A stretch of DNA of 64,000 nucleotides from Parvibaculum sp040216885 (lineage in GTDB: Bacteria; Pseudomonadota; Alphaproteobacteria; Parvibaculales; Parvibaculaceae), in contig JAVJOG010000014.1 of NCBI GenBank assembly GCA_040216885.1, positions 1 through 64,000 of the forward strand, read 5' to 3'. The translations under genes were made by a program, and so were the position numbers. Under the pieces are notes generated by a model. That model saw nothing but the letters and a program-made list of their open reading frames with translations, was not told the origin of the DNA and ran no database searches. Positions 26,130 to 33,782 of the stretch are shown in pieces. Positions within the stretch are counted from its first letter, which is position 1, and each line of letters opens with the position of its first letter.

Positions 26130-26426
26130 ATGATCGTCATCACCGGCACGGCGAGGATCGCCGACGAAAACCGCGACGCCTTCCGGCCCGTCGCCGAGCG
26201 CCAGGTGACGCTCTCGCGCGCCGAAGCCGGCAACGTCTCCTATGCATATTTCGAGGACCAGATGGAACCGGGGCGCTTCTTCTTCTACGAGGAATGGAAG
26301 GACCGCGCGGCGGTCGACTTCCATTTTGCGCAAGACTATTGCCACGAGTTCATGGAAGCGGCGCGGGCGCTCGCCGAAACGCCGCCGGAAATTTCGGTCC
26401 GTGAAGTCATGGTGAAGGAAGGGTGA
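26130..26426 (+). CDS. antibiotic biosynthesis monooxygenase (ABM/YgiN-like) domain protein
   Basis: 98-residue ferredoxin-like alpha/beta-barrel protein of the ABM superfamily: beta strand MIVITGTARI, helix with AFRPVAERQVTLSRAE, then the FFFYEEWKDRAAVDFHF strand-helix typical of YgiN-like quinol or heme-type monooxygenases. It probably acts as a dimer in the cytoplasm; the substrate is unknown. The ATG at 26130 follows GGAGGG. A GTG at 26109 would add seven non-conserved residues. A small hairpin follows the stop. Confidence 0.82.
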   Translation: MIVITGTARIADENRDAFRPVAERQVTLSRAEAGNVSYAYFEDQMEPGRFFFYEEWKDRAAVDFHFAQDYCHEFMEAARALAETPPEISVREVMVKEG

Positions 26427-26738
26427 ACCCTCCGGACCCGGAGGACCGGATTTCCGCGAAATTTTGCGCGGCCGAATGAAGGGCGGCAGCATACAACCGC
26501 CTGCACGTTCACCTCGCATTCAGACGCTTAGGGCTAGGCTTTTCATCAGACGGCGCCGGATGAACGCGCCGGAATTTCGGGTCCCAGGCCCCGGCTGCGT
26601 CGCGAGCGCCCCGGCACATCCTGGCCCTCCCAAAACCCGGCCCGCAACTCGCAGGGGCCGGGTTTTTCTTGGCCCCCGCCTGCCGCCGCCGCGCCCTTCA
26701 TCTATGATGGCTGCCTGTCTCCTTGAGAGGACGCCGCC
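26427..26738. other. intergenic region with hairpins
   Basis: 312 bases. A perfect short hairpin CCTCCG-GACC-CGGAGG (26429-26444) lies directly after the monooxygenase stop, and a strong terminator follows at 26632-26667. No gene was recognised. Confidence 0.6.
26632..26667 (+). terminator. rho-independent terminator
   Basis: Stem AACCCGGCCC (26634-26643) / GGGCCGGGTT (26655-26664) followed by TTTTTCTT on the plus strand. A short A-run precedes it, so it may also work in reverse. It isolates the lipoprotein gene at 26739 from upstream transcription. Confidence 0.75.
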
Positions 26739-27293
26739 ATGCATCGCCATTTCCGTTTCGCCGCCGCCCTCGCCGCAACGCTGTTGCTCGGCGGCTGCTT
26801 CGTCTCGACGACCGACCTGATTGCGCCGGCCGACGCCGACTATCCGGTGGCGGACGATGCGCGCTTTGCGCTGCATGAGCTTGATGAGGACGGCGCGCGA
26901 ACGGGTGCGCGGCCCGGCATCGCTCATGTGTCGCGCGATGGCGACCGCTACACGATGGTCGTCAACGATCACGGCAAGCCGTTTACCGGGCTGATGAAGG
27001 AAATCGACCCAAACCGAGGCCTCTATGCCGTCATGGCACGCGAAGCGGATGCCGATCCGGCGGGGGGCGGACTTTATGTGCTGCTTGAACGCGACGGCGA
27101 CGACTGGAAACGCTGGGGCGTGGTCTGCCCGGATTTCGTGGTGCTGGCCGAGGAGCGGGATGTTGCCTTGTCGGATTTCGGCGTGACGGTCGAGAACAGC
27201 GATTGCGTGGTGAAGGATTTCGCGAGTTTGAAGAAGGCGCTGCTGTTTGCCCATGAGTTTGGGGCGCCGGATGCGGTTTATGTCGCGGAGTGA
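26739..27293 (+). CDS. hypothetical lipoprotein
   Basis: 184-residue protein with a signal peptide and lipobox (FAAALAATLLLGGC, cysteine at residue 20), so it is a likely outer- or inner-membrane lipoprotein. The mature part is soluble and acidic, with strands such as DRYTMVVNDHGK and GGLYVLLERDGDDWKRWG, and two cysteines (GVVCPDF, ENSDCVVKD). I do not recognise a family. It starts about 70 bases after the terminator, so it is probably a single-gene unit. Confidence 0.75.
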   Translation: MHRHFRFAAALAATLLLGGCFVSTTDLIAPADADYPVADDARFALHELDEDGARTGARPGIAHVSRDGDRYTMVVNDHGKPFTGLMKEIDPNRGLYAVMAREADADPAGGGLYVLLERDGDDWKRWGVVCPDFVVLAEERDVALSDFGVTVENSDCVVKDFASLKKALLFAHEFGAPDAVYVAE

Positions 27294-27307
27294 ACTTCAC
27301 CCTCAAT

Positions 27308-27391
27308 TGTCATCCCGGCTGAAGCCGGGATACATCTGAGACCGCAACAACCGGTGAAGCCCATGGGCCCCGGCTTTCGCGGGGGGTGACA
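27308..27391. repeat. palindromic intergenic element with TGTCA ends
   Basis: An 84-base element bounded by TGTCATCCCGGC and GGGGGGTGACA. It has an inner hairpin TCCCGGC-TGAA-GCCGGGA (27312-27329) and a second GC hairpin around GGGCCCCGGCTTTCGCGGGG. Short REP-like units of the type GTCATCCCGGC...GCCGGGATGAC are common between genes in alphaproteobacteria. Confidence 0.6.
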
Positions 27392-27421
27392 CCTGTGGGT
27401 GTGGTTAGCGCGGTGCCAAAC

Positions 27422-27450
27422 AAAAAAAGGCCGCCCGGTGAGGCGGCCTT
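27422..27450 (-). terminator. rho-independent terminator of sdh operon
   Basis: AAGGCCGCC (27427-27435) pairs with GGCGGCCTT (27442-27450) over a six-base loop. On the minus strand it is followed by seven T residues. It lies 25 bases after the sdhB stop. Confidence 0.88.
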
Positions 27451-27474
27451 CCATATCTCGTCCGTAAACTGAAA

Positions 27475-28254
27475 TCAGCTCTGCCGCTCGACCATCATCT
27501 TCTTGATCTCGGCGATGGCCTTGGCGGGGTTGAGGCCTTTGGGGCAGGCCTTGGCGCAGTTCATGATCGTGTGGCAGCGATAAAGCCGGAACGGATCCTC
27601 GAGATCGTCGAGGCGCTCGCCGGTCGCCTCGTCGCGACTGTCGATCAGCCAGCGATAGGCCTGCAGAAGCGCGGCGGGGCCGAGATAGCGGTCGCCGTTC
27701 CACCAGTAGGAGGGACACGACGTCGAACAGCAGGCGCAGAGAATGCATTCATAAAGCCCGTCGAGCTTCTCGCGGTCTTCATGGGACTGACGCCATTCCT
27801 TTTCGGGTTCGGCCGATTTCGTCTGCAACCAGGGCTCGATGAAAGCGTGCTGCGCGTAGAAGTTCGTCAGGTCGGGCACGAGATCCTTGATCACCGGCAT
27901 GTGCGGCAACGGATAGATTTTGACGTCGCCCTTCACCTCGTCGATGCCCTTGGTGCAGGCAAGCGTGTTTTCGCCGTCGATATTCATGGCGCAGGAACCG
28001 CAAATGCCTTCGCGGCAGGAGCGGCGGAAGGTCAGCGTCTGGTCGGTCTCGTTCTTGATCTTGATGAGCGCGTCGAGAACCATCGGACCGCAGGAATCGA
28101 GATCGACTTCATAGGTGTCGATGCGCGGATTTTCCGTGTCGTCGGGCGACCAGCGATAAATACGGAAGCGCCGAACGTTCTTTGCGCCCGGTGCGGCCTT
28201 GAAGGTCTCGCCTTCATGGACCTTGGAGTTTTTCGGCAGCGTGAGTTGAACCAT
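27475..28254 (-). CDS. sdhB: succinate dehydrogenase iron-sulfur subunit
   Basis: 259-residue iron-sulfur protein of complex II, carrying electrons from SdhA FAD to ubiquinone. It has the [2Fe-2S] motif CREGICGSCAMN, then the [4Fe-4S] and [3Fe-4S] cysteines in CILCACCSTSCP and NCAKACPKGLNP. The ATG at 28254 was chosen because MVQLTLPKNS aligns with family starts. The frame stays open far upstream through sdhA, but that part is a shadow. Last gene of sdhCDAB, with a terminator just beyond. Confidence 0.96.
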   Translation of the reverse strand: MVQLTLPKNSKVHEGETFKAAPGAKNVRRFRIYRWSPDDTENPRIDTYEVDLDSCGPMVLDALIKIKNETDQTLTFRRSCREGICGSCAMNIDGENTLACTKGIDEVKGDVKIYPLPHMPVIKDLVPDLTNFYAQHAFIEPWLQTKSAEPEKEWRQSHEDREKLDGLYECILCACCSTSCPSYWWNGDRYLGPAALLQAYRWLIDSRDEATGERLDDLEDPFRLYRCHTIMNCAKACPKGLNPAKAIAEIKKMMVERQS

Positions 28255-28274
28255 GATCTGACCCTGTGGCGCCT

Positions 28275-30068
28275 TTAGTAAACGCGCGCCTTCGGCTTGA
28301 TATATTCGATGTCGTTGGAAAGCGTCCAGGCGTGGACGGGGCGGTAGTCGATGGCGGGCTTGCCGCTGGCGTCGTCCACCCAGCAGAGCGTGTGCTTCAT
28401 CCAGGTCTCGTCGTCGCGCTCCGGGAAATCCTCGCGGGCGTGCGCGCCGCGGCTTTCCTGACGGTTGACCGCGCCATTGACGGTCGCGATCGCCTGCACG
28501 ATCAGATTGTCGAATTCGAGCGTTTCGATCAGATCGGAATTCCAGATCAGCGAGCGGTCGGAAACCTTGAGGTCCGGCATCGCGGCGTGAACATCCGCGA
28601 CGCGCTTCACGCCCGAACGGAGCGTCTCGCCGGTGCGGAAGACGGCGACGTCTTCCTGCATCGCGCGCTGCATGGTGAGGCGCAACTCGGCGGTTGGCGT
28701 CGAACCCTTGGCGTTGCGGAAGCGGTCGAGACGCGCCAGCGCGTGATCGCCTGCCTCTTTGGCCATTTCCGGCTGGCGCGCGCCGGGCTCGACCAGCTCG
28801 GCGGCGCGAAGCCCCGCGGCGCGGCCGAAGACCACGAGGTCGATCAGCGAATTGGAGCCGAGGCGATTGGCGCCATGCACCGAGACGCAGGCCGCCTCGC
28901 CGATCGCCATCAGGCCCGGCACCACCGTGTCGGGATTGCCGTTTTTCAGCGTCAGCACCTCGCCGTGGAAATTGGTCGGAATGCCGCCCATGTTGTAATG
29001 CACGGTCGGCAGCACCGGAATCGGCTCCTTGGTGACGTCGACGCCGGCGAAAATGCGCGCGGACTCCGAAATGCCGGGCAGGCGTTCGGCGAGAATCGCC
29101 GGATCGAGATGGTCGAGATGCAGGAAGATGTGATCCTTCTGCGGACCGACGCCGCGGCCTTCGCGGATCTCGACCGTCATCGAACGCGAAACGACGTCGC
29201 GCGAGGCGAGGTCTTTCGCCGACGGCGCATAGCGCTCCATGAAGCGCTCGCCTTCGGAATTGGTGAGATAGCCGCCTTCGCCGCGCGCGCCCTCGGTGAT
29301 CAGGCAGCCGGCGCCATAAATGCCGGTCGGATGGAACTGCACGAATTCCATGTCCTGCAGCGGCAGCCCGGCGCGCAGCACCATCGCATTGCCGTCGCCG
29401 GTGCAGGTATGCGCCGACGTCGCCGAGAAATAAGCGCGGCCATAACCGCCGGTCGCGAGGATGACCAGCGAGGCGCGGAAACGGTGAACCTCGCCGGTCG
29501 CCATGTCGAGCGCGACGACGCCGCGGCATTGGCCGTCCGCATCCATGATCAGGTCGATGGCGAAATATTCGATATAGAATTGCGCCTTGTGGCGCACCGA
29601 CTGGCCGTAAAGCGTGTGCAGCATCGCATGGCCGGTGCGGTCGGCGGCGGCACATGTGCGCTGGGCGATGCCTTCGCCGAAATTGGTGGTCATGCCGCCG
29701 AAGGGACGCTGATAGATCTTGCCTTCCTCGGTGCGGCTGAACGGCACGCCGAAATGCTCAAGCTCGTAGACGGCTTCGGGCGCCTGGCGGCAGAGATATT
29801 CGATCGCGTCCTGGTCGCCGAGCCAGTCGGAGCCCTTGACCGTGTCGTACATGTGCCAGCGCCAGTCGTCCGGGCCCATATTGCCGAGCGAGGCCGAGAT
29901 GCCGCCCTGCGCCGCGACCGTGTGGCTGCGCGTCGGGAAGACCTTGGTGATGTTGGCGGTGCGCAATCCCTTTTCGACGCAGCCGAGCGTGGCGCGAAGC
30001 CCCGCGCCGCCGGCGCCGACAACGACGACGTCGAATGTGTGGTCGATGAATGTATAAGTCGCCGTCAT
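28275..30068 (-). CDS. sdhA: succinate dehydrogenase flavoprotein subunit
   Basis: 597-residue flavoprotein of complex II that oxidises succinate to fumarate on the cytoplasmic side of the inner membrane. It shows the FAD-binding GAGGAGLRA motif, the covalent-FAD histidine in SHTVAAQGGI, FHPTGIYGAGCLITEGARGEGG split around the active site, and the C-terminal RGAHAREDFPERDD. Length is normal. It sits 28 bases downstream of sdhD and 20 bases upstream of sdhB. Confidence 0.97.
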   Translation of the reverse strand: MTATYTFIDHTFDVVVVGAGGAGLRATLGCVEKGLRTANITKVFPTRSHTVAAQGGISASLGNMGPDDWRWHMYDTVKGSDWLGDQDAIEYLCRQAPEAVYELEHFGVPFSRTEEGKIYQRPFGGMTTNFGEGIAQRTCAAADRTGHAMLHTLYGQSVRHKAQFYIEYFAIDLIMDADGQCRGVVALDMATGEVHRFRASLVILATGGYGRAYFSATSAHTCTGDGNAMVLRAGLPLQDMEFVQFHPTGIYGAGCLITEGARGEGGYLTNSEGERFMERYAPSAKDLASRDVVSRSMTVEIREGRGVGPQKDHIFLHLDHLDPAILAERLPGISESARIFAGVDVTKEPIPVLPTVHYNMGGIPTNFHGEVLTLKNGNPDTVVPGLMAIGEAACVSVHGANRLGSNSLIDLVVFGRAAGLRAAELVEPGARQPEMAKEAGDHALARLDRFRNAKGSTPTAELRLTMQRAMQEDVAVFRTGETLRSGVKRVADVHAAMPDLKVSDRSLIWNSDLIETLEFDNLIVQAIATVNGAVNRQESRGAHAREDFPERDDETWMKHTLCWVDDASGKPAIDYRPVHAWTLSNDIEYIKPKARVY

Positions 30069-30096
30069 GGAAGGTACTTTCGACGCTTTCAGGAGA

Positions 30097-30480
30097 TCAG
30101 GAACCGAAGCCGATTTTCAGCGCCGCATAGATGCAGGCGATGCCGATGGCGGCCGAGAAGAAGATATTGAGAAGAAGCGACAGCGTTTTCAGGCCGTCGG
30201 CGATCACATAATCCTCGATGATGACCTGCATGCCGAGACGCATGTGCCAGACGCCGGAAAGGATCAGCGCCAGAAGCGCGATCACGGCCAGCGGATGGCC
30301 GAGATATGTCTTCACCGTCAGATAGTCGGCGCCCGACAGCGCGACAAGCGAGGCGATGAGGAAAAGCGCCAGCGGCACATTGGCCGCCGCCGTGACGCGC
30401 TGCAGCCAGAAATGATGGGCGCCGGACTTGGCCGAGCCGAGGCCGATGACGCGGCTCAAGGGTGTGCGCATATCGGCCAT
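30097..30480 (-). CDS. sdhD: succinate dehydrogenase membrane anchor subunit
   Basis: 127-residue hydrophobic anchor with three transmembrane segments that, with SdhC, binds heme b and ubiquinone. It starts MADMRTPLSRVIGLGSAKSG; the family motif SAKSGAHHFWLQRVTA is followed by the heme-region HMRLGMQVIIEDY. The ATG (30480) overlaps the sdhC stop (TGATG). A longer upstream frame is only the shadow of sdhC. Confidence 0.93.
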   Translation of the reverse strand: MADMRTPLSRVIGLGSAKSGAHHFWLQRVTAAANVPLALFLIASLVALSGADYLTVKTYLGHPLAVIALLALILSGVWHMRLGMQVIIEDYVIADGLKTLSLLLNIFFSAAIGIACIYAALKIGFGS

Positions 30481-30884
30481 CAGAGCGCCCCCATCATCGC
30501 GTAACCGGCGACCCAGACGAGAACCGTCAGCACGACCGAGCCGAGGACCGTGCCCCAGGCCATGAGGTCGGCCGCGCGCAGATCGAAACCCTTGCCGAAA
30601 TCCCAGACGAAATGGCGGATGCCGCCCAGCATGTGGTGGATCAGCGCCCATGTGTAGCCGAAGAGCACGAGGCGGCCGAACCACGAACCGATGAAGCCCT
30701 CGAAGACCGCATAGGCCTCGGGCCCTGTCGCCACTGCCACCAGCCACCAGGCAAGCAGCAGCGTGCCGGCATAGAGCCCCGCGCCGGTGATGCGGTGGAC
30801 GATCGACATGACCATGGTGACGGTCAGACGATAAATCTGCAGATGCGGGGAAAGCGGCCTTGCGGCCTGTCGCGGGTCAGCCAT
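30480..30884 (-). CDS. sdhC: succinate dehydrogenase cytochrome b556 subunit
   Basis: 134-residue membrane anchor with three transmembrane helices. It has the signature RPLSPHLQIYRL, then SIVHRITGAGLY (quinone-site Ser and Arg) and the heme-ligand His in HHMLGGIRHFVWD. First gene of sdhCDAB. The 222 bases upstream (30885-31106) hold no gene and must contain the operon promoter; a small GC hairpin (CGGGGG-AAG-CCCCCG, about 30923-30937) lies there. Confidence 0.95.
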   Translation of the reverse strand: MADPRQAARPLSPHLQIYRLTVTMVMSIVHRITGAGLYAGTLLLAWWLVAVATGPEAYAVFEGFIGSWFGRLVLFGYTWALIHHMLGGIRHFVWDFGKGFDLRAADLMAWGTVLGSVVLTVLVWVAGYAMMGAL

Positions 30885-31106
30885 CCGAATGTTCCCAAGG
30901 GCACGAAATCGAGTCGGGCGGGCGGGGGAAGCCCCCGTCGAGACTGTTGTTTATCGCGCCGGACGCCCCAAGGCAAATGCCGAAAGCCGCCGCAACGTCC
31001 CGCTTGTGCAAATGCCATTGCGCCCAATCGCGAGGCATTCGCAACGGAAGCCGGGTCTGTGAGAGGCAGGTTTGCCGCGACGGCGCCGCCGCGATGTGGG
31101 CGGTGT

Positions 31107-31694
31107 TCAGGCGCCGGCGAAAGCGCCGAGATCGATCCGCGGCACGCCGTGGCCGATATCGAGCCAGTGCCAGACGGTCGAATGTTCGACACGATCGACG
31201 ACCGGTATGCCGGTGTCCGGTTTTTCGAAATTGACATAGACGACGATCTGGTCGGCCCGGGAGCCGCCCTTCGAGATCGGCAGGATCGTGTATTCACAGA
31301 TCAGGCTGCTGCGATCCGCCGTCGTCGCCGGCGTTGCCTGCCAGAGCCCGCAAGGTTGCGTGAGACAGGCGACGACGCTGTCATAGGCAAGTTGCCGGAT
31401 CGCCGGATCGACCAGCGTCAGATAGTCGAGACCGGTGAGATCGTGACCGAAAAATTCGAAAAAGCCTGAGCCAACCAGACGGAACGGCAGCGCCGGTGTT
31501 TCAAGGTCGGGCTCGATGATGGCAAACCAGCGGGCGAATTCGGCGATGCGCCTGAGGTCGATGGCGCTACGCAGGGGAACGGCAATGCGATCTCGCGACG
31601 CCTCCCAGACTTCCTCGAAAGCAACGCTTTCGGCCGAGCGCAGAGCGGCCGTACATCCGGGAAATTGAGACGGGTTGGACTGCGTTGAAAGCAT
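31107..31694 (-). CDS. PAS domain-containing protein (PAS_5-like)
   Basis: 195-residue single-domain protein resembling the alphaproteobacterial PAS_5 family: DLRRIAEFARWFAIIEPD, FRLVGSGFFEFFGHDLTG with a turn into DYLTLVDPAIRQ, and a C-terminal strand YTILPISKGGSRADQIVVYVNFE. No output domain is attached, so it may be a sensory partner of a separate kinase or regulator. The family call rests on these motifs only. Monocistronic between sdhC and the MaoC-type hydratase. Confidence 0.7.
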   Translation of the reverse strand: MLSTQSNPSQFPGCTAALRSAESVAFEEVWEASRDRIAVPLRSAIDLRRIAEFARWFAIIEPDLETPALPFRLVGSGFFEFFGHDLTGLDYLTLVDPAIRQLAYDSVVACLTQPCGLWQATPATTADRSSLICEYTILPISKGGSRADQIVVYVNFEKPDTGIPVVDRVEHSTVWHWLDIGHGVPRIDLGAFAGA

Positions 31695-31755
31695 CGATGC
31701 CTCACTGAGCCTCGTTGAATCTAGCGGTGCAGCGTAAACGAAATATGAAGGCGCC

Positions 31756-32805
31756 TTAGCGCCGCGGCATCAGCACCCAGTAGTCGAGATCGAGAATGAC
31801 GCCGTCCTCATAGCCCTTGTCCTTCGCGCCGGGAAAGTCGGCGCAAGGGCGATCCTTGGTCGCAATGGTGCGGATGCGCAGCGCGGCGATGTCCTCGCGC
31901 TTCGGCAACGCCGATTTCGCCAGCACTTCCGACCAGGCGAAAACCGTCTCGCCGGCAAAGAGCGGCGCGACATGCCGCCCGGCATTGATCGCGGCGACGA
32001 GGAGCGCATTGCCGAGCCCGTTGAAGGAGAGCGCCCGGGCCAGCGAAATCACATGGCCGCCATAGATCAGGCGGCGGCCGAAGCGGCCCTTGCCTTCCGT
32101 GAACTGATTGAAATGCACCTTGGCGGTGTTCTGGTAAAGCCGCGTTGCCATCATGTGTTCGGCTTCCTCGACGGTGACGCCGTCGACATGGTCGATCTTT
32201 TCGCCGACCGCATAGTCGTCCCAGAGATGGGGCGAACCGGAAGCGACGGTGTCGAAACCCTTGAAGTTCGTGCCGGCGGGCACGGCGAGATGCGCCGGCT
32301 CGACGATGTCGGGCAGATGCGGCACATCGGCTTCCGGCGCGGCGTGCGCCTTGTCGCGCTTCCGGACCATCACCCAGCGCACATAATCGATCACCGTTTC
32401 GCCGCGCTGGTTGCGGCCCGTCGAGCGCACATAGACGGTGCCCGTTTCTCCGTTGGAGTTTTCCTTCAGCCCGATCACTTTCGATTCGGTCGAAAGCGTG
32501 TCGCCCGGAAAGACGGGTTTCAGAAACTTGCAATCGGCATAACCGAGATTGGCGACCGCGTTGAGCGAGATGTCGGGCACCGTCTTGCCGAAGACGATGT
32601 GGAAGGCGAGGAGATCGTCGACGGGCGCGCTCGCATATCCGGCCTTGCGCGCGACCTCGGCCGAGGATTGCAGCGCAAAGCGCGAACCGAACAGCGCCTG
32701 ATAGAGCGCGGTGTCGCCTTCCGAGACGGTGCGCGGCGTCGCGTGATGCAACACCTGCCCGACCTTGAAATCCTCGAAGAAATTGCCCGGATTGGTCTTC
32801 GACAT
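31756..32805 (-). CDS. mch: mesaconyl-CoA hydratase-like protein (double MaoC domain)
   Basis: 349-residue protein with two hot-dog/MaoC-type domains. An N-terminal FEDFKVGQVLHHATPRTVSEGD and a C-terminal YAVGEKIDHVDGVTVEEAEHM each open a domain. Length and layout match mesaconyl-CoA hydratase (beta-methylmalyl-CoA dehydratase) of the ethylmalonyl-CoA pathway. The ATG at 32805 has GGAG eight bases upstream; a GTG at 32814 overlapping the upstream stop is an alternative. The upstream gene is a malyl-CoA lyase-like enzyme, which supports the assignment because the two act in consecutive steps. Confidence 0.8.
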   Translation of the reverse strand: MSKTNPGNFFEDFKVGQVLHHATPRTVSEGDTALYQALFGSRFALQSSAEVARKAGYASAPVDDLLAFHIVFGKTVPDISLNAVANLGYADCKFLKPVFPGDTLSTESKVIGLKENSNGETGTVYVRSTGRNQRGETVIDYVRWVMVRKRDKAHAAPEADVPHLPDIVEPAHLAVPAGTNFKGFDTVASGSPHLWDDYAVGEKIDHVDGVTVEEAEHMMATRLYQNTAKVHFNQFTEGKGRFGRRLIYGGHVISLARALSFNGLGNALLVAAINAGRHVAPLFAGETVFAWSEVLAKSALPKREDIAALRIRTIATKDRPCADFPGAKDKGYEDGVILDLDYWVLMPRR

Positions 32806-32810
32806 CGCGC

Positions 32811-33710
32811 TCACTCCGCTACTTCCTCAAGCTCGGCAATCGCATCGGCAATCGCAACAATCCGCTCGGCGATTTCGGCGTGCAGGATTTCGACCATGCG
32901 GCCCTCGACCTTCAACACACCCTTGCCCTTGTTTTCCGGCAGCTTGAACGCGGCAATGGTGGCGCGCGCCTGCGCGACCGTCTCGGCATCGGGCGAGAAG
33001 ATGCGGTTGCAGGGTTCGAGCTGCGAGGGATGAATGAGCGTCTTGCCGTCGAAACCCATGTCGCGGCCCTGTTCGCAGATCGCGGCGAAACCCTCTTCGT
33101 TCTTGATGTCGTTATAGACGCCGTCGAGAATGACGAGGCCATAGGCGCGGGCGGCCAGAAGCGCGAGGCCGAGCGAGGCGAGCATCGGCACGCGCTCGGG
33201 CGTATGCGCGGCGCGCAATTCCTTGGCGATGTCGTTGGTGCCCATCACCCACACACTCATGCGCGAGGCGGGCTCGCGCGCCTTGGCGGCAATCGCCTGA
33301 ATGTTGAGCAGCGCCAGCGGCGTCTCGATCATGCACCAGAGCTGCAGGCCGGGCCGGGCGCCGGCATCCGACAGCGCCTCTTCCGCGCGCTCGACATCGG
33401 CGGCCGAATTGATTTTCGGCACAAGGATGGCGTCGGGGCCCGCCGCGACCGCCGCCCTGATGTCGTCCCGGCCCCAGGGCGTGTCGAGACCGTTGACCCG
33501 GATCGCGATCTCGCGCTTGCCATAGCCGCCCTCTTTCACCGCCGCCGAAACCTGTGTCCGCGCCTCTTCCTTGGCGTCGGGCGCCACCGCGTCCTCAAGA
33601 TCGAGGATCAGCGCATCGGCCTTGAGGTCGCGCGCTTTTTCGAGCGCCCGCGCGTTCGAGCCCGGCATGTAGAGAACGCTGCGGCGCGGGCGGGCGGTTT
33701 GGTCGGCCAT
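32811..33710 (-). CDS. mcl: L-malyl-CoA / beta-methylmalyl-CoA lyase-like (CitE superfamily)
   Basis: 299-residue CitE-like TIM-barrel lyase. It has the N-terminal RSVLYMPGSNARALEKA, the metal-binding LEDAVAPDAKEEAR, the PKINSAADVERAEEAL strand, WCMIETPLALLN and the C-terminal GFDGKTLIHPSQ motif. In the ethylmalonyl-CoA pathway, Mcl1 cleaves beta-methylmalyl-CoA to glyoxylate and propionyl-CoA and also condenses or cleaves malyl-CoA; the related Mcl2 hydrolyses malyl-CoA. I cannot tell these apart here. Overlaps or abuts the mch start. Confidence 0.82.
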   Translation of the reverse strand: MADQTARPRRSVLYMPGSNARALEKARDLKADALILDLEDAVAPDAKEEARTQVSAAVKEGGYGKREIAIRVNGLDTPWGRDDIRAAVAAGPDAILVPKINSAADVERAEEALSDAGARPGLQLWCMIETPLALLNIQAIAAKAREPASRMSVWVMGTNDIAKELRAAHTPERVPMLASLGLALLAARAYGLVILDGVYNDIKNEEGFAAICEQGRDMGFDGKTLIHPSQLEPCNRIFSPDAETVAQARATIAAFKLPENKGKGVLKVEGRMVEILHAEIAERIVAIADAIAELEEVAE

Positions 33711-33782
33711 GGGATCGGGTCTCCGGTTCGCGGGGGATGCGAAGCGGACACTATAAAGGCAGGGCCTGCCTGTGAAGCGGAA

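Noticed and set aside
27475..29655. Apparent 726-residue protein ending in SdhB
   Set aside because: Only the last 259 residues are SdhB; the rest is an out-of-frame reading of sdhA that happens to lack stops.
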